64,000 nt of DNA from Incurvaria masculella (taxonomy: Eukaryota > Arthropoda > Insecta > Lepidoptera > Incurvariidae). Shown here one piece after another: positions 23,338 through 36,514 of the stretch. The translations under genes were made by a program, and so were the position numbers. The stretch is taken from the NCBI GenBank assembly GCA_946894095.1, contig OX335647.2:18804001-18868000 (forward strand), written 5' to 3'. Numbering within the stretch: position 1 is the first letter of the stretch; each line of letters opens with the position of its first letter. The notes beneath the pieces are model-generated. The model had not been told where the DNA came from and did not search any database. It saw only the letters and a program-made list of their open reading frames with translations.

Positions 23338-26300
23338 TGTAATGAATCCACCTCCTACAATAAACTTTTCCGGCCGGACTCTTACATAAATGGCAACGTA
23401 ATCATCTGAGGATCCTACATTTCCGTAGACGTTCAGATTCAAGCTAAATCGTCAAATTATATTTCATAGAGTTTATTATTTACTTCACATGGTCATAATT
23501 ATTTTAGGAAACCTTTTATCGATAGACAATGTCATTGTAAGATGTACATGTCAGATTTGGTTCATGAAATTTACTTTCAATGAATCGTCATGTGCACTTA
23601 TCAGATTCATTGAATTCTGAATATACAGTGTCGGACTCCAAAGCTTGTGATTTTGGATGCTCGCTTAAGGGATCCCTTAGACTCTAAAAGAGCCTCTCAA
23701 TGGCCATCGACACTCACGTATATCCGACACTGATATATGTAATCGATTCAAACCGTATTGAATGGGTCCTAATTCTTATATAACCGATCAATGTCGTAAA
23801 CTTTAGATATTGTTCAATCATTTATTTAAAATTGGAAGTTGTGGGCCCACATTAGAAAGTTATAAGTATTTCTTAATAATGATAATACATTTATCCACGA
23901 CTATTTTGAGTGCAACAAACAACCCAGAGTAATAGGAAGTCAATTATTCGAATCGCGGTGACCTGTAACGCCTTAGTTCACCAATAGATAAATTGACATA
24001 TTGAAGGTTATTATACGTACTGATGATGAGTATTTCCGGCATATTTATATGAATGGTTAGCTTATATACTGATCATAAAATGTGTTTTAACATCAGTTCA
24101 GCCAACATAATAGATTAAGGAGAATAGGCTGCATAAACACTTTAATCAGGGGCTAAATGCGCAATAATAGCAAATCAATGTAGTAATAAAATCCATTAAA
24201 TCTCTTTTAAAGGCTCAATACACAGTAAGAGAAGATAATAGATGAATTAGTCTTTATAAGACCACCTTACCAAATGCTTGCTCCATGGCTCAATACACAG
24301 TGTCAGCAAACCATTTGGCAATATATTTTAAAACCCATTAAAACTCTTTTAAAGGCTCAATACACAGTAAGAGATGATAATAGATCAATCAGTCTTTATT
24401 AGACAACCTTACCAAATGCTTGCTCCATGGCTCAATACACAGTGTCAGCAACCCATTTGGCAATATATTTTAAAACCCATTAAATCTCTTTTAAAGGCTC
24501 AGTACACAGTAAGAGAAGATAATAGATTGATTAGTCTTTACTAGATTTATTATATTATATTAAAGTTGATACGGCATTTAAACAACCACTCATAGAAATA
24601 GAACATTTACATTCGCATCCAATGCAAAAATATGTCAAAACGTTCAACGATGACAGTAACATTATCTTGGTATAGTAATTTTATATTAATTTCCAACTAG
24701 CTCTGGAACGAGGTTCTCAGTTTAGATGGTATTCATATCACCCCTACTCATCTCTAAAATCAAAGCACCATTCAATACTAAGCTGACCTGTAGTTAGGTC
24801 TCGAATGTTGATGAATTATATACCTAACCCATCCGTTTGTACCTTGTGTATTACAACAACGGCTCTATTCCCAAAACCCTGAATACATACCGCATAAGAT
24901 GTACACATATATATTTAAAGTTTGACCAACTTCGGTATGGCCCGGTGTTTGTAGGCTTAATAACATTTATGATAATTTGTAAACAATGGAAGTTATACTT
25001 TGTATTTATGTAAACCCTCATCGACACTAGGATAGTCAAAATATGATCTCCCCTGTTTATATTGTTATTCTGTTTTTAAAGAGAATAGGAAACTTCAACA
25101 ATAGATCAAGGCAATTGCAATTTAAATAAGGTAGCACCGAAATGTAACCAAAACTCAAGAAAACAACAATGTATTAGATGTGATTTTTCCGAGTCTAAAA
25201 TCCCCTTAATTCGTCCAACATTCATACAACCTTCTTGAACGACAGTTCGCCACGTTAAACTCATAGAAATCCGTAAACATATACGGTTACTTATATCTAG
25301 CTCACGGTTAATCATTCATCACATAAATTTACTTATTTTTAACTACCTAACTCGGATTAATCACAACATGATTATTAAGTAAAACAATAAACAATCTGAT
25401 CTATAGTAAATTTAACTTATTTCAGCACTACCTTTTATAATTCGGTGTATCGGCATCACATGGGTAGACTGATCCTATCAGAAATAATCTGGTTTCTTTG
25501 TATCTTGTTTCATGCGATTCATTTGGGTATTGTAGGCAGGCTACAAAAACATAAATCTATGTAAATGTAAAGCAATATGCTTCCTATAACAGAAACAGTC
25601 AGTAACTGTAAATATGGTTTATTCTTCTATTCAATTAGGTGTAAACAAACATTCATTATGAATGTCTAAGGTGAAAATAAGTTAAATTTATCTGGATGAA
25701 AACTTAGTGCTGTACCTATTTAGGTGCAGCCAGGCCTAGGATGGTAGACGCACAAGTTGGTGAACCCTTCAAAGATAATAGCTTGTCCAACACCAACATG
25801 TATACACCATTACGCCTTCTTCCAAAAAGGATTGGCTGATATGATGTATTTTAAGTTATGTGCATCTTCCAATCGCAAATTTACTTATATCTAACTAATC
25901 TCTGCCTCAATTACTCCGAATGCCAAAACAAGATAACTTCCGAACCTTTCAGTCAGCGTCTACACTACATCAACCGTACCTCACAATCTTACAATTTCAA
26001 ATATCAAAATAATGTATACATATAACTTTGAAGCAAATTTTATTATTTTGAATCCATTCTAACATTAATAAATCAACATTTCAAAGCTATGAGGTTTGGT
26101 TGACTTTTTTGGGTGGGATTATCTTAATTAAGAATACTGGAAGCATTTAGACTCCACGTTGATTTTGAATTTGAAAAGATAACTAACTGCCAAAGAATTC
26201 TCACAAGCTTCGTCTAGTATCATCCAGTTGATCACATGTTTCTAGTCTTAACTAATTACTTCATGAAAGTTCGAAACGAATCCAGATTAATAAAACAAGC

Positions 26301-27023
26301 TAAAAACCCACTCACGTCTCCCGAATGCTCGATACACAACGTCTTAAATCTAAGGTTACGTTAATAATGCCTTGTCTATTGTTATAACCAATTAAATATA
26401 GTCACAATATAATATCCGTTAGCATTTAACCAACGAAACAAATGCTTCCTTTCAATGTTAAACTTTGGCCAAACCATAAATAAATGGTTTAATTCAATAA
26501 CTTCCAATTAAATAGTGCTTTGATTTAGAAAGAAATAATAAAGAGTAATAATCGACTCACGTAATTCTGCTACAGTTTCACACTCGCGATAGTAAACAAA
26601 CAACTATGGCGCGCGGCGGCGCGGACGCACTGGTAGTCGTCCTGCGCAAGCGGCATCCGAGGCACGAATGCTTTCGCTGCGTGTCGTCGCATGAACGATA
26701 GGTATAACCAAACAACGCAAATCCGCAGGTGCGTTGACGTAAACAAAGCATTTATATTGACCTATGTATGTATTAACAACTAATGTAGCGTTATCGCCAT
26801 AATCACCAAATCATTATTATTTATGTGGAGTTCAATATCTCTAATAACTTTTATAAAATTCTTTAGAATAAATTATGTTTTATTATTTACTGAGTGAGGT
26901 AATATCAAAAGTATTAAAGATGTATTTATTTCGATACAAACTAGTTTTGTATTCGAAATGTATGTATGTCTCTTCTGCTGTAAATGATTTAATATTTATT
27001 TTGAATAGGTTGGTCCCATTACA
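23338..27023. repeat. Right 3,686-bp terminal direct repeat
   Basis: Second copy of 15,192-18,877. It differs from it at 26,191 (C) and 26,194 (A); I saw no length difference. It ends CATTACA directly before GCGC. Confidence 0.95.
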
Positions 27024-27027
27024 GCGC

Positions 27028-28954
27028 TAACGAGATCATCAAGATGGCAAGAAACATCGGCGCCGCGAATCCTTAAGGCCCCAGATAAAGCGGATCCTGG
27101 GCAATAAATAATATTTTAAATTAATGTTAATGTCCCAGCGTTTACTTAAGTGTTAGGTGGTCGGCGATAATTCAAAGTATCATGACATTCCAGCATTGTT
27201 AAATGTTCTCGGGTGTAATAAACGAGCTCCGGGGCCCGCGTGTGGCTCAAGGCCCTGGATGAAATTCAGTATCGAAGATAAATATCTGATTGCTGCAGGA
27301 CTTTAGAAAGAATTGTGAAATGTATGCGTAAACGTCAATTTAGCATGGTATTGGAAAACATTTAACCAATATTTATTTAAAAATCATATATTTTAATTTT
27401 GCTCTGCTTACCTTAACGAATGAATGAGTGGAGAGATGAAAAGGTATGACAGGCTGTCCTTTAGTCGTGATTTGGAAGCTTTGTTAAAGCGATTTAGACT
27501 TCTAGTGTTTTTGATATGTTGGGCTTTCCAGTGGGTAGCGCCATCTATTGGTAGCGCCATGCTAGCTATAACTTGTAACCAGCTTCTATGCATCAGAAGC
27601 CCGATTCTGCTATTTGTCCAATTTCAAACCATTCCGTATTAGTTATGTTTCCGTCAAACATAACATGCTAAGTTTCGAGTGCGTCCAAAAATCGGTATTC
27701 AGCTAATTCACACACGCGTTTTGTTATTGTCTATGGAGTGGTTTGTCTTGCGCGCCGCCTACAGGGTAAAATAACCTGTCACGATTTTGACAGTTATTTT
27801 CTCACTCAAATATGACATACGAGAAGAAAGAGACAGCGATATGCCAACATAATGTAGAAAAGTGATATTCGAAGTTCGGCGATGCGATGCTCCGAATTTG
27901 ACAAATATAATTCTCAAAACAGCAAGTTTTCGGCAAAACACACGGCCCACGAGAACATGAGCGCGCGTTACGAGTTTGCGAACAATACACAAACACAACG
28001 CATGCGTTTTGCAAACTGCGCTAGTAGAATACCATTTCGCGCGAAACGTGCGGTTTTGAGAAAACACAAACATAACGCGCGCAGTTATCAATTAGCAGAA
28101 TAAGGCTTCTGTTTGTAGCATTTGTTGGCATGTGAAACTAGCTGCTCTTTTTAGATGACGCTAGGTCACCACATATGTATCTAGCAAGCACGTTTTTCCG
28201 CGATGGAAAGTGTGATATGGACATAAAGAAGATCAAGTGCTGGACATGGAGTGGACGGCTCGATGGATTCCGTTGTGAAAACCCGGGCTATTACACATAC
28301 AGCTAGGATGGCGATGTACTGGTGCCTACATTTATCTATGAAAGCGAGACTTGTGTAGCAGAAAAACATGATTGTAAAATAAATGCGTTCGTTGAGGAAC
28401 GTTAGCGGATTGATGAGAAGAACATTAGAGGAGTGCATTGTCGACTGAACGAAGACAGTAACAAAACAGCTAGCGGCTGCGTCCACAATACTTAATAATA
28501 TATTTTTTTAGATGTTTGTTTACAAGCGTTCAATATATATTTATAAAATAATATTCGATTTGGTGAGGTGCATTGATGTTCAGTGGCGTTACAAAAAGCC
28601 CTCCCCGTTCAGTACATTACACAGAATGCAAATAAATCAAACTGTTAGCTCAAGATCGATGCAGAATTCACAAGATACTTTCACAGAAAGAGATAAATAT
28701 ATCAAGTTAGTCTTCAGAATTTGAAGATTGACAATGGGCTATATGCCGATGATGGGTTAGGTTAGGTAAGATAATTTATTATTATATAAAAAATATTTCC
28801 GTAAAACTATGCAGTCACATTGCGTACCAGAGATGATTTGAATTCCGTTTTTATAAGACCTTCTAAGTAATGTAAATAGCTGAATAATAAAAGCGTGGTT
28901 AAAAATTTTAAGATCCAGGCCGTAAATCTCAATATACAACAGTGAGGCAAATCG
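27028..28954. other. Unassigned stretch
   Basis: No gene is supported. The longest frames (minus 27,759-28,091 and 28,181-28,486) match no family I know. Bases 27,880-28,090 are CpG-rich (GAGCGCGCGTTACG, AACGCGCGCAGTT). Confidence 0.4.
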
Positions 28955-29112
28955 GGAAAAACCGGCCAAGTGCGAGTCGGACTCGCACACGAAGGGTTCC
29001 GTATCATCGTAAAAAAATAAACATTTCTTGTATGGCGGGACGGACGGACGGACGGGCAGCGAAGGCTTAGAGCAGGGACCCGTTGGCAACCTTTGGGTGC
29101 GAAACCCTAAAA
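28955..29112 (+). repeat. Dispersed repeat with GGAC tract
   Basis: AAAAACCGGCCAAGTGCGAG, then TCGGACTCGCACACGAAGGG and TTCCGTA, is a high-copy lepidopteran repeat known to me in general terms. It contains a (GGAC)n tract and ends at GAAACCCTAAAAATG. A second copy begins at 58,613; fragments occur at 44-90, 14,690 and 50,830. Confidence 0.7.
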
Positions 29113-29612
29113 ATGGATGAAGATTTAGTTACACATTCAGATTTCCTTAAAACAAAACTAAACAATCAATTTGAAAAAACTTACGCTACTAAAAACTTTC
29201 TTACAATTTGGCTAATAAATTGATTTTCTGGCTGAAATAACTTTAAAAATATTTAGACCGCACACGCTTAAAGTAAAGTTTTCGTAAATCACATTTTGCA
29301 TTGGCACCAAGATCAAGCGTCACTAGTATAGAATCGAAGAAAGGTGGAGTAGTGAATAAATTAAAAAGAAGTGCTATTGCAAAGGTTTTATAAAGTAAAG
29401 AAATTGTTAGAATTGTATTAAAAAAAAATTATAATACAAAACCAACCGATTTTCAATATGGGTGGTCGTTTAGTTTTTTATGGAATTAATAACCATATCT
29501 GGCAGGTTATCGGATTTTCCAAAATAAGAAAACAATAAAACTTGAATTATAATTCAATATAAACTGTCGATATCCGTCTGCACTTTGATCGTGAAATCTG
29601 GATGTTTTACTA
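29113..29612. other. Unassigned stretch
   Basis: AT-rich. AAACCAACCGATTTTCAATA with GGTGGTCG near 29,440-29,470 looks repeat-like, but I cannot name it. Confidence 0.3.
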
Positions 29613-30018
29613 AATGCTCCCATAGCCTAGTGGCGTGGGGACTGCTAGCGCCCCAGAGGCCTGGGTTCAATTCCGACATGCACCACTGTCGTTCTCTTTC
29701 CGAGTTCGATAAGTGCATTTCGTCACGAATGCGAGCTGCTCCATGGTTCGGAATCCATGTAAAACTGTGCACCCCTTCCCCTATTAGGTGGTAGGGCTTA
29801 AGCCCGCCCGGGTTGGAACCATCGCATTGGATGAAAAGATAGTCGAAGCGGCAGTGAAAAATTGTCCGTGTTTTCCATCCAGTTCAATGTAGCCGTGCTC
29901 ATAAAGTGAAGGTCCTGGCATGGCACCTAATTCCTTCGGAAATGTGGTGTATTAAGCTAATATCATAACGGTAGTTGTGTTGTATAAGCCATCCATGTCA
30001 GGTTGCATAAAAAAAAAT
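29613..30018 (+). repeat. SINE, tRNA-head type
   Basis: The head has a tRNA-like A box (ATAGCCTAGTGGCGTGGGGA) and B box (GGGTTCAATTCC). The common body follows (ATGGTTCGGAATCCATGTAA, AGGTGGTAGGGCTTAAGCCC, CCAGTTCAATGTAGCC), then the tail CTAATATCATAACGGTAGTT and a poly-A run. It is near full length. Frames on both strands are shadows. Confidence 0.9.
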
Positions 30019-30179
30019 GAAAACCGCATGGACATTCCACATATTAATTTATATAATCTACTTGAGTTGCTTGTTCGTGTGTTACTTGTGTTACGGCGCG
30101 GCTTGCGTTCCTTCGGCGGTCGTTTTAGTGTTTTCCTTGACTGGAGTGGTGCAATTAATTTGTACGGGCGGCACTAAGT

Positions 30180-30262
30180 CATAGTTAGCGGCCCGCCGCG
30201 TCCGCCCAGCAGGGCGGGCGGGACGGCGGAGCAGGAGGGGCGGCGCGGAGGTAGCAGCGGCA
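30180..30262. promoter_or_regulatory. GC-rich island
   Basis: GGCCCGCCGCGTCCGCCCAG and the following bases are strongly GC- and CpG-rich in an AT-rich context. This could be a promoter or 5' UTR of a gene not otherwise visible. No splice donor or coding frame can be tied to it. Confidence 0.3.
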
Positions 30263-30560
30263 GGTGAAGGCGTGGAACTGAGAAACCGTATGTGTAGTGT
30301 TGTGATGAAAATGTAATAGGGTATCGTTGAATTGTTTTACAAGTATGTTTGTAAAAAAGAATTTAATTACACTGCCCGAAAAATCTGTACTGAACAAATG
30401 TATGATTTATTAAGTCATACCTGTTTAGGCGCGTTTGGAAAACCCGAACAGAACGTATTTTTCGCTCGTAACGAATTTGCGCGCACCGATTTAACACATA
30501 ATTTCTAATGTATTGTAGCGGGTTGACGCACTATGCTTAGATTTAGATTTCTTTTACATT

Positions 30561-30672
30561 TTATGTGTAGTAAAGTTGATATATCTTTAGTAATTGATTA
30601 TATTATGTGGTTAAGTTTTGGATACGTTTTTTTGTGACTATGCATGATTTATAAACATATTGTTGTTTATTG
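30561..30672. repeat. 112-bp direct repeat, copy 1
   Basis: Matches 32,998-33,109 with one mismatch (ACTATGCAT versus ACTATTCAT). It begins TTATGTGTAGTAAAGTTGAT. It is not part of a repeat family that I recognise. Confidence 0.9.
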
Positions 30673-30716
30673 TGTTTTGAACAGTCAAATAATCTCATTA
30701 TCTCTCTTCTAATTTT

Positions 30717-31120
30717 TGAGCGGCTCGTAGCCTAGTGGCGCGGGGACAGGCCTAGCGTAGCAGAGGTCTGGGTTCAATTCCGACATGCACCACTGTCTTT
30801 CTCTTTCCGAGTTCGATAAGTGAATTTCGTCACGAATGCGAGCTGCTCCATGGTTCGGAATCCATGTAAAACTGTAGGTCCCCTTCCTCTGCTAGGTGGT
30901 AGGGCTTAAGCCCGCCCGGGTTGGTACCATCGCATTGAATGAAAAGATGGTCGAAGCGGCAATGAAAAATTGTCCGTGTTTTCAATCCAGTTCAATGTAG
31001 CCGTACTCATAAAGGGAAGGTTCTGTCATGGCACCTAATTCCTTCGGGAATTTGGTGTATTGGGCTAATATCATAACGGTAGTTGTGTGGTATTAGCCAT
31101 TCATGTCAGGTCGCATAAAA
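30717..31120 (+). repeat. Full-length SINE, tRNA-head type
   Basis: Starts TGAGCGGCTCGTAGCCTAGT. It has A box (GTAGCCTAGTGGCGCGGGG), B box (GGGTTCAATTCC), a CACGAATGCGAGCTGCTCCA segment, the shared body from TGGTTCGGAATCCATG and the tail CTAATATCATAACGGTAGTT. This copy is the best reference for the tRNA-headed family in this window. Confidence 0.92.
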
Positions 31121-31439
31121 TAATATGTGCTATTTTGACTAAGTTAAATTTAAAGACTTTCAGAAAGTATTTATTTCCAGAGGATTATTTCTGCCTGCAG
31201 AATGAATAACATAAATAAATAAAGGAAACACCTAATCTGGTTTTCTGTAGCTGCAAACCCTCTCTTGTGTCCCGCGCCACCGTCTCTCCACTCCAGAGGT
31301 GGATCCAATATACCAAATTTAGCATACGGCTATATCAAGAACTTCGGATGAAAAGACAAAATAAATTGCTATCCTACATGTCTAATGTTTTACAATACGC
31401 GTTAAGGCTCAGCTTATGGCGGTTAAGAGCGCTAACGCG

Positions 31440-31580
31440 CTAAGCGGCGGCGGCTAGGAGCGGTGTCACACGGCGCGAGCGGGCAGCGCCTCCCCTCCCC
31501 TCCGCTCCGGTGGCGGCAGCGCAGGCGTGCCAACTGAGCGGAGATAAATCAGACGCTGGAGACCTCACGGCCGCTGTGGA
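31440..31580. promoter_or_regulatory. GC-rich island
   Basis: AGCGGCGGCGGCTAGGAGCG and GGGCAGCGCCTCCCCTCCCC stand out against the AT-rich background. Promoter-like composition only; no coding exon can be assigned. Confidence 0.3.
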
Positions 31581-32816
31581 GTCGGTGGATTCGCGCGGAT
31601 GAGACGTGCTAAGAAAATCGTTTATTTGGCTTTGATATGTTGACTGCATATCACACGCCGTCTGTTGATTACAACTAATGAAATGTCGCTGAATAATACT
31701 TAATGTTAATTAAGGAATGTAATTATAAACAGATTTTATAACTTACGCGGGACATAACTATAATGATTAGTTTGATTAATATGTTCTGAAATGGCTGACA
31801 AAATATGTTCAAATTTATTTTGGATTCATTAATTCATGATTGTGAATTCAACTATGAGAGCATTAAATGGAACTATTCGCTAAATATCGAAGGTATCTCC
31901 AACTTATTGGTGATCGGTTGGTTTGGATTTTGAATGTTTTTAATACTAATATTTCAAGGAATACTGTGATTATGTTAGCAACAGCATTATGTAAGCATCG
32001 ACTAATCATAATAATAATAGAAACATTTATTGCAATGTGCAAAAGGTAGAGCTTAATGTCAAAAGTAGTTTTCTATCAGCCTACCTTATAGTATTAAGAA
32101 TCAGAAAACTACTTAAAAAGTTACCGAAGAACAAAGATTTAAACTTATATAATTCTAACTGATAACTTGAAAGAGACTTAATTTAAAGTAAGTCAACTTA
32201 CATTCACGGAAGATAACATTGAAAATATAATGTTGCCATATTTAGATAAATGTAGTAATCAAGAAACCACATCAGGCTATTCTCTACCACGGCTAACTTC
32301 TCAATAAATATAATTAGAGCGCTGATACACGGCGCGATATATTTCCAGACTCATGTGAGAACTAGCTGCGCTACGAAGGCTGCCCGTGTGTCGCAAACCT
32401 TACATTCTGCAGAAATAATGTGTTAACTGCACGAAAAATACTAGTTTTAGTGTGAATATGTCATTAAATATACTTTGCAAAGTGATTAGATCGTTTGATT
32501 TTCGTTAATATCGAATTATATTTCGAATTAATATTTCAGTATTCTAGTCCACAATTTTTTTCCCACATATGTTCTTAGATCACAACAAAATGCCTCATTC
32601 GCAGTTTAATCTAAAATTCCGTTCTTAAAAAAAGTTTTGTATCCGCTAATATTTTTATTAATAAAAGGAAAAATTTATATATGCGCAGAATAATTATTTA
32701 TTTTGAACATACCTAACCGAATTCTATTTGAATTCGGTCAGTATGTTTCACCAACTATGAAAATTTTATTAAAAAATGTTTATTACACCCTGAAAAAAGA
32801 ACACATACGAAAATCA
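31581..32816. other. Unassigned stretch
   Basis: No gene, RNA or named repeat recognised. The segment near 32,320-32,400 (GATACACGGCGCGATATATT) has a weak echo of the 31,440 island. Confidence 0.3.
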
Positions 32817-32906
32817 ATGCATGGCACCTAGTTCACATGTGGTTTGTTGACCACCATGACAGAAGGTGTGGTATTAGCCATCCATGTCCAGTCAGATAAA
32901 AAAAAT
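32817..32906 (+). repeat. SINE 3' fragment
   Basis: Only the 3' part remains: ATGGCACCTAGTTCACATGT, GACAGAAGGTGTGGTATTAG and CCATCCATGTCCAGTCAGAT, followed by an A run. It is a 5'-truncated insertion, so the head type is unknown. Confidence 0.85.
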
Positions 32907-32997
32907 TATCAAGAAACGTCACAAAAAACTCGAAAAAAAAAATTTTTAGGAGTTTAGTTTGACTTTGCGTTCTTGATGTAAATAGTATTAGAGTGAA

Positions 32998-33109
32998 TTA
33001 TGTGTAGTAAAGTTGATATATCTTTAGTAATTGATTATATTATGTGGTTAAGTTTTGGATACGTTTTTTTGTGACTATTCATGATTTATAAACATATTGT
33101 TGTTTATTG
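32998..33109. repeat. 112-bp direct repeat, copy 2
   Basis: Second copy of 30,561-30,672, offset by 2,437 bases. Confidence 0.9.
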
Positions 33110-36100
33110 AAGATTTTTTCAGAAACAAGTCATCGATAAGGCTAAATGTTCACTCGTTCAAAGCGGCCATTACTATACAAAGTGAAATAAGTTGGGTGCT
33201 TTATAATAACAATATTTATTGTTCATGTTTCCAGGCTAATTTAACATCATGATAGCTAAGACAAAATCGTGGTTTTTCCAATGAAAATATTGGGCAGTAA
33301 AATAGATCAATCACGTATTCATTATTAAAATATTACAGCATTATTTCAGCCGCTTTACTGCCAACTCATTTTCAATGAATGCCATTGAAGCTGTTAAGTC
33401 TCAGATCAAATAATTTTTTTTTCGTCATTTGAACAAATCATTTCACTGGAAAAAAAAATCTTCACCTTTTCTTGGAGTTATTCAACAAATATTTGAGCTT
33501 CTTTAATCTTTCAATGATTTTTCAGCGGGGGAACGCGGCATCCAAGACAACGGGACCCATGAAGGTGATTATTTTTACGTTTAGGTATTTTTTTTCTATT
33601 TTACAGTTTGTTATTTTATTTTATATTATTTTAATTTTGCCAATTGCTATTTGTTAATTATGTAACTGAAATGACTCAATTATCTAAAATCTTTAAATTA
33701 TATAATAATGTATGCTGTTATAAACAGTATGTTTAGATTTTTTTATGATTGTACTATGACGTGACCGAATGGATCTATTGACAGCTCATTAGAATATAAA
33801 TGTATACATACATGTAATATAACGTGGTTTTTAAATCTTCTATTTGGGGCTTAAGTAATATTGTAATCCTTGGTATCTTTTGTAGGAGGTTCTTTTAAAT
33901 CATTAGGTACCCAATGATATAAAAACCTCCATGAGTCTATCCTGTTTACTTCAGAGTTGTATTTTTATAACGATGTCGATGTCATTTAAAGTCCTAAATA
34001 TTGTTATCCAGGTTAATGATTTCCGCAGGTGTTAGCACCTTAAGAACACTAATTAACATTTAGAAAAAAGGAAGTTAACGAATTTTTTTCTAACCAAATA
34101 ATTACTTTTTAAATTAATGTTTGAATAAAAAAAAAATTGGTATTTTTTTTATGATAAACTCAAAATAATGCACTCGACATAGGTGAATCTGGAAAAACGT
34201 AATTACCCTCAAGGACAACGTGTTTGCCAGAAAAGAAGAACCGTAATATATATATTTTTTCAAATATTGTTCTCTCGTTTTAAAAGTTATCTGTTCTTTT
34301 TATTAAAAAAAAGCCTTAATCATTATACTGCTAGATATTTAATTTATATAATTAGTAAATAAGTATGTTAAATATTTGACAATTACATTTCCTACTACTT
34401 CTGAAATCAGCGATAAGCGCTAGCGATCCAACTATGTCTATCCGTGTATCGAACCTCCGTCTCATAACGCTGAGCCATTCTATTCTTCAGTTATGACATG
34501 CAAAACTCGCCTAAATTTCGTTTAGGTAAGATATTAGCGTATGCGATGGCACGACGCGCGGGCAGCTCACAGGTAGTTTTTTGTCGCGCTTGCCGCATGC
34601 ATTATGCAGGGGCATCATGGCCGCAGCCTCTTCAGATGCTCTCGCTCCGTGCCACAGTGCTCGACCCACACAGTGGCGTATGTGTTCCGTATTCTGTTGA
34701 GTTCGCCTACATCTACAACATAACTAATCTTTGTAATTACTTCTAGTAAACTAGAGGTCGGACGTTGTCCTGTTGTAGAACTCGATCGCAGCCCCACATA
34801 TCGGGACCTACCTATAGCTTCCGAAAAATGTCCAAACTTAAAACTTTTTCTAAATAATTTCGATGTCTGATGAATGTTGAATGCTCAATATATGTAGGTA
34901 TCGTTAGATGACTTTAAATAAAAAAAAATCTTTTAAATAAAAAAAAAATCGTGTGTGGCAGTGGTTTCGTTAGTATTAATATTTTCCAGTCTTTTCATAT
35001 TTTTATTTTGGTTTGTAGTGCAACAGTAAAATCAGTAAAATAAAAACAATATGTCCATAAACACTTGGTTGGCTTTGATGGATAAAATATCGCCCTTTTT
35101 TTTCAACTTCTCGTTTCAAAACCTCGCGGATATCCTTAATTTCGTAAAGACATATTTGTACGGAATTTTACATCCATACAAATCAACTTTTTTGAGACAA
35201 CTGCATAATAATTTTTTTAATTTTAGTAATAATTCTGTCTAGCTCTTAAGTGAAAAATATATTTTTCTATATCTTTCCTCACTGTATTTGTGAGCAGTCT
35301 ATGTTTCAGGTAGAAGAGAGACGGAAATACGACACCGGGCAGGGTGTCGAGGCGTGTACCGGACACCTCTTTACTATTTCATGGGAACGCTAGACATCAA
35401 CCGGTGGCGTAGGTGACACTGTATATATTATGTAGTGTCTAATGTTCCTTATTTCTTGCTTTGTTCCATTTTCTGACAAGGGCGTCGCCAGCCATTGGAC
35501 CAGCCATTCAGCGAGTCATAAGCTCCGTGGGGTTTATTGCTAATTTTTTTATCGATTTCAATCTCCAGGTCTGAAAGTAGTCCCCCCTCCTAGGACCCAC
35601 CTGACGTCGTTATATCTTGTTGCAATGTTTTGTGCCTTCAAGCAGTCCAGCTGTGAGGATTAAAAGAAAACTATTACTAGTAATACAATATAATACTAAC
35701 TGATCGTACAATCGTATGTCTAACATAATTTCATTATTTTTAGGCGCAGCTTCAAAATGTCAAAATGGTTCGTTCAAAGTTGTTAAACTTTGACTTTTTT
35801 TTTATTTTATGAAACTTTGAACTATTGTATGGGAAGAGTATGTGTATAATAAAACTAAAAGCTGATTTGCTAAGTATTTATTCAGCTTGTTCAATCTATC
35901 ACATGTCTATTTAGCTATTGGTTTGGAAAGGACGATTCAAACCACAAGCCGTGATTCAAACACATTAAGAGGAAAATCCGTCTCTTTTATTTAGTAACCT
36001 AATGATTATACATACTGTAACTTATAGACCACTATAGAGGGTTTATATGATCGCAAATACAATTTTAAAACCAGCATTATATCCGATCATTAACACGGCG

Positions 36101-36514
36101 GATTTTTAAACTCCACCAAATGTTTCATAATACTAGATATATATCACTAATTTACAATATTTGCATTATATGGTTATCAAAGGTTCAGAAAATTGTATTC
36201 ATAGGGAAAATTTGATAACATACTTCGATGTCCGTGCTACATACGAGCATATCGATAGATAAAGCCGCTTTACAAATCTCTCGGGCGCGCGCCGAAGCGG
36301 CGGCTAGTATTCTGATCGACAAATCCACTAGATTACGCCACTGATACAGAGGGCATGTTTATGAGACAGCACAAAGCTTGACCGGAGACTATACGCCCCA
36401 CGCCCGCGTCCTACGCCGCCTCACAGCTAGGGTTGACACTCGAGAAACGCAGACTAAGCAGGCAATTGGAGTACGTAATCTGCGTACTCGAAGTGATAAG
36501 AGAAACATGTTCGC
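33110..36514. other. Long unassigned stretch with a LINE relic
   Basis: At 33,505-33,560 the frame MIFQRGNAASKT echoes the IQRGNAAS motif near the C-terminus of a lepidopteran LINE ORF2 (compare 59,100-59,170), so a LINE relic is likely there. A 63-codon frame at 35,051-35,242 begins with ATG but has no recognisable domain. Bases 36,280-36,420 are GC-rich. Nothing else could be identified. Confidence 0.4.

Larger units (their letters stand above)
15192..27023. mobile_element. 11.8-kb LTR-type element without coding genes (LARD-like)
   Basis: Two 3,686-bp direct repeats (15,192-18,877 and 23,338-27,023) flank a 4,460-bp interior. Each repeat begins TGTAATG and ends CATTACA, so it has TG...CA ends in a 7-bp inverted repeat. 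GCGC occurs immediately outside both outer ends (15,188-15,191 and 27,024-27,027), as a 4-bp target duplication would. These are LTR-element hallmarks. Against a standard element, the interior has no gag, protease, integrase or RNase H, no primer-binding site beginning TGG next to the left repeat and no polypurine tract before the right one. A large non-coding LTR derivative, mobilised in trans, fits best. A segmental duplication with coincidental ends is the alternative. Confidence 0.6.

Noticed and set aside
28181..28486. 101-codon minus-strand frame with hydrophobic stretches
   Set aside because: No recognisable family, no splice or promoter context, overlaps nothing conserved.
30717..30800. 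tRNA-like sequence with A and B boxes
   Set aside because: It is the head of a repeated SINE, continues into the SINE body and does not fold to a complete tRNA.
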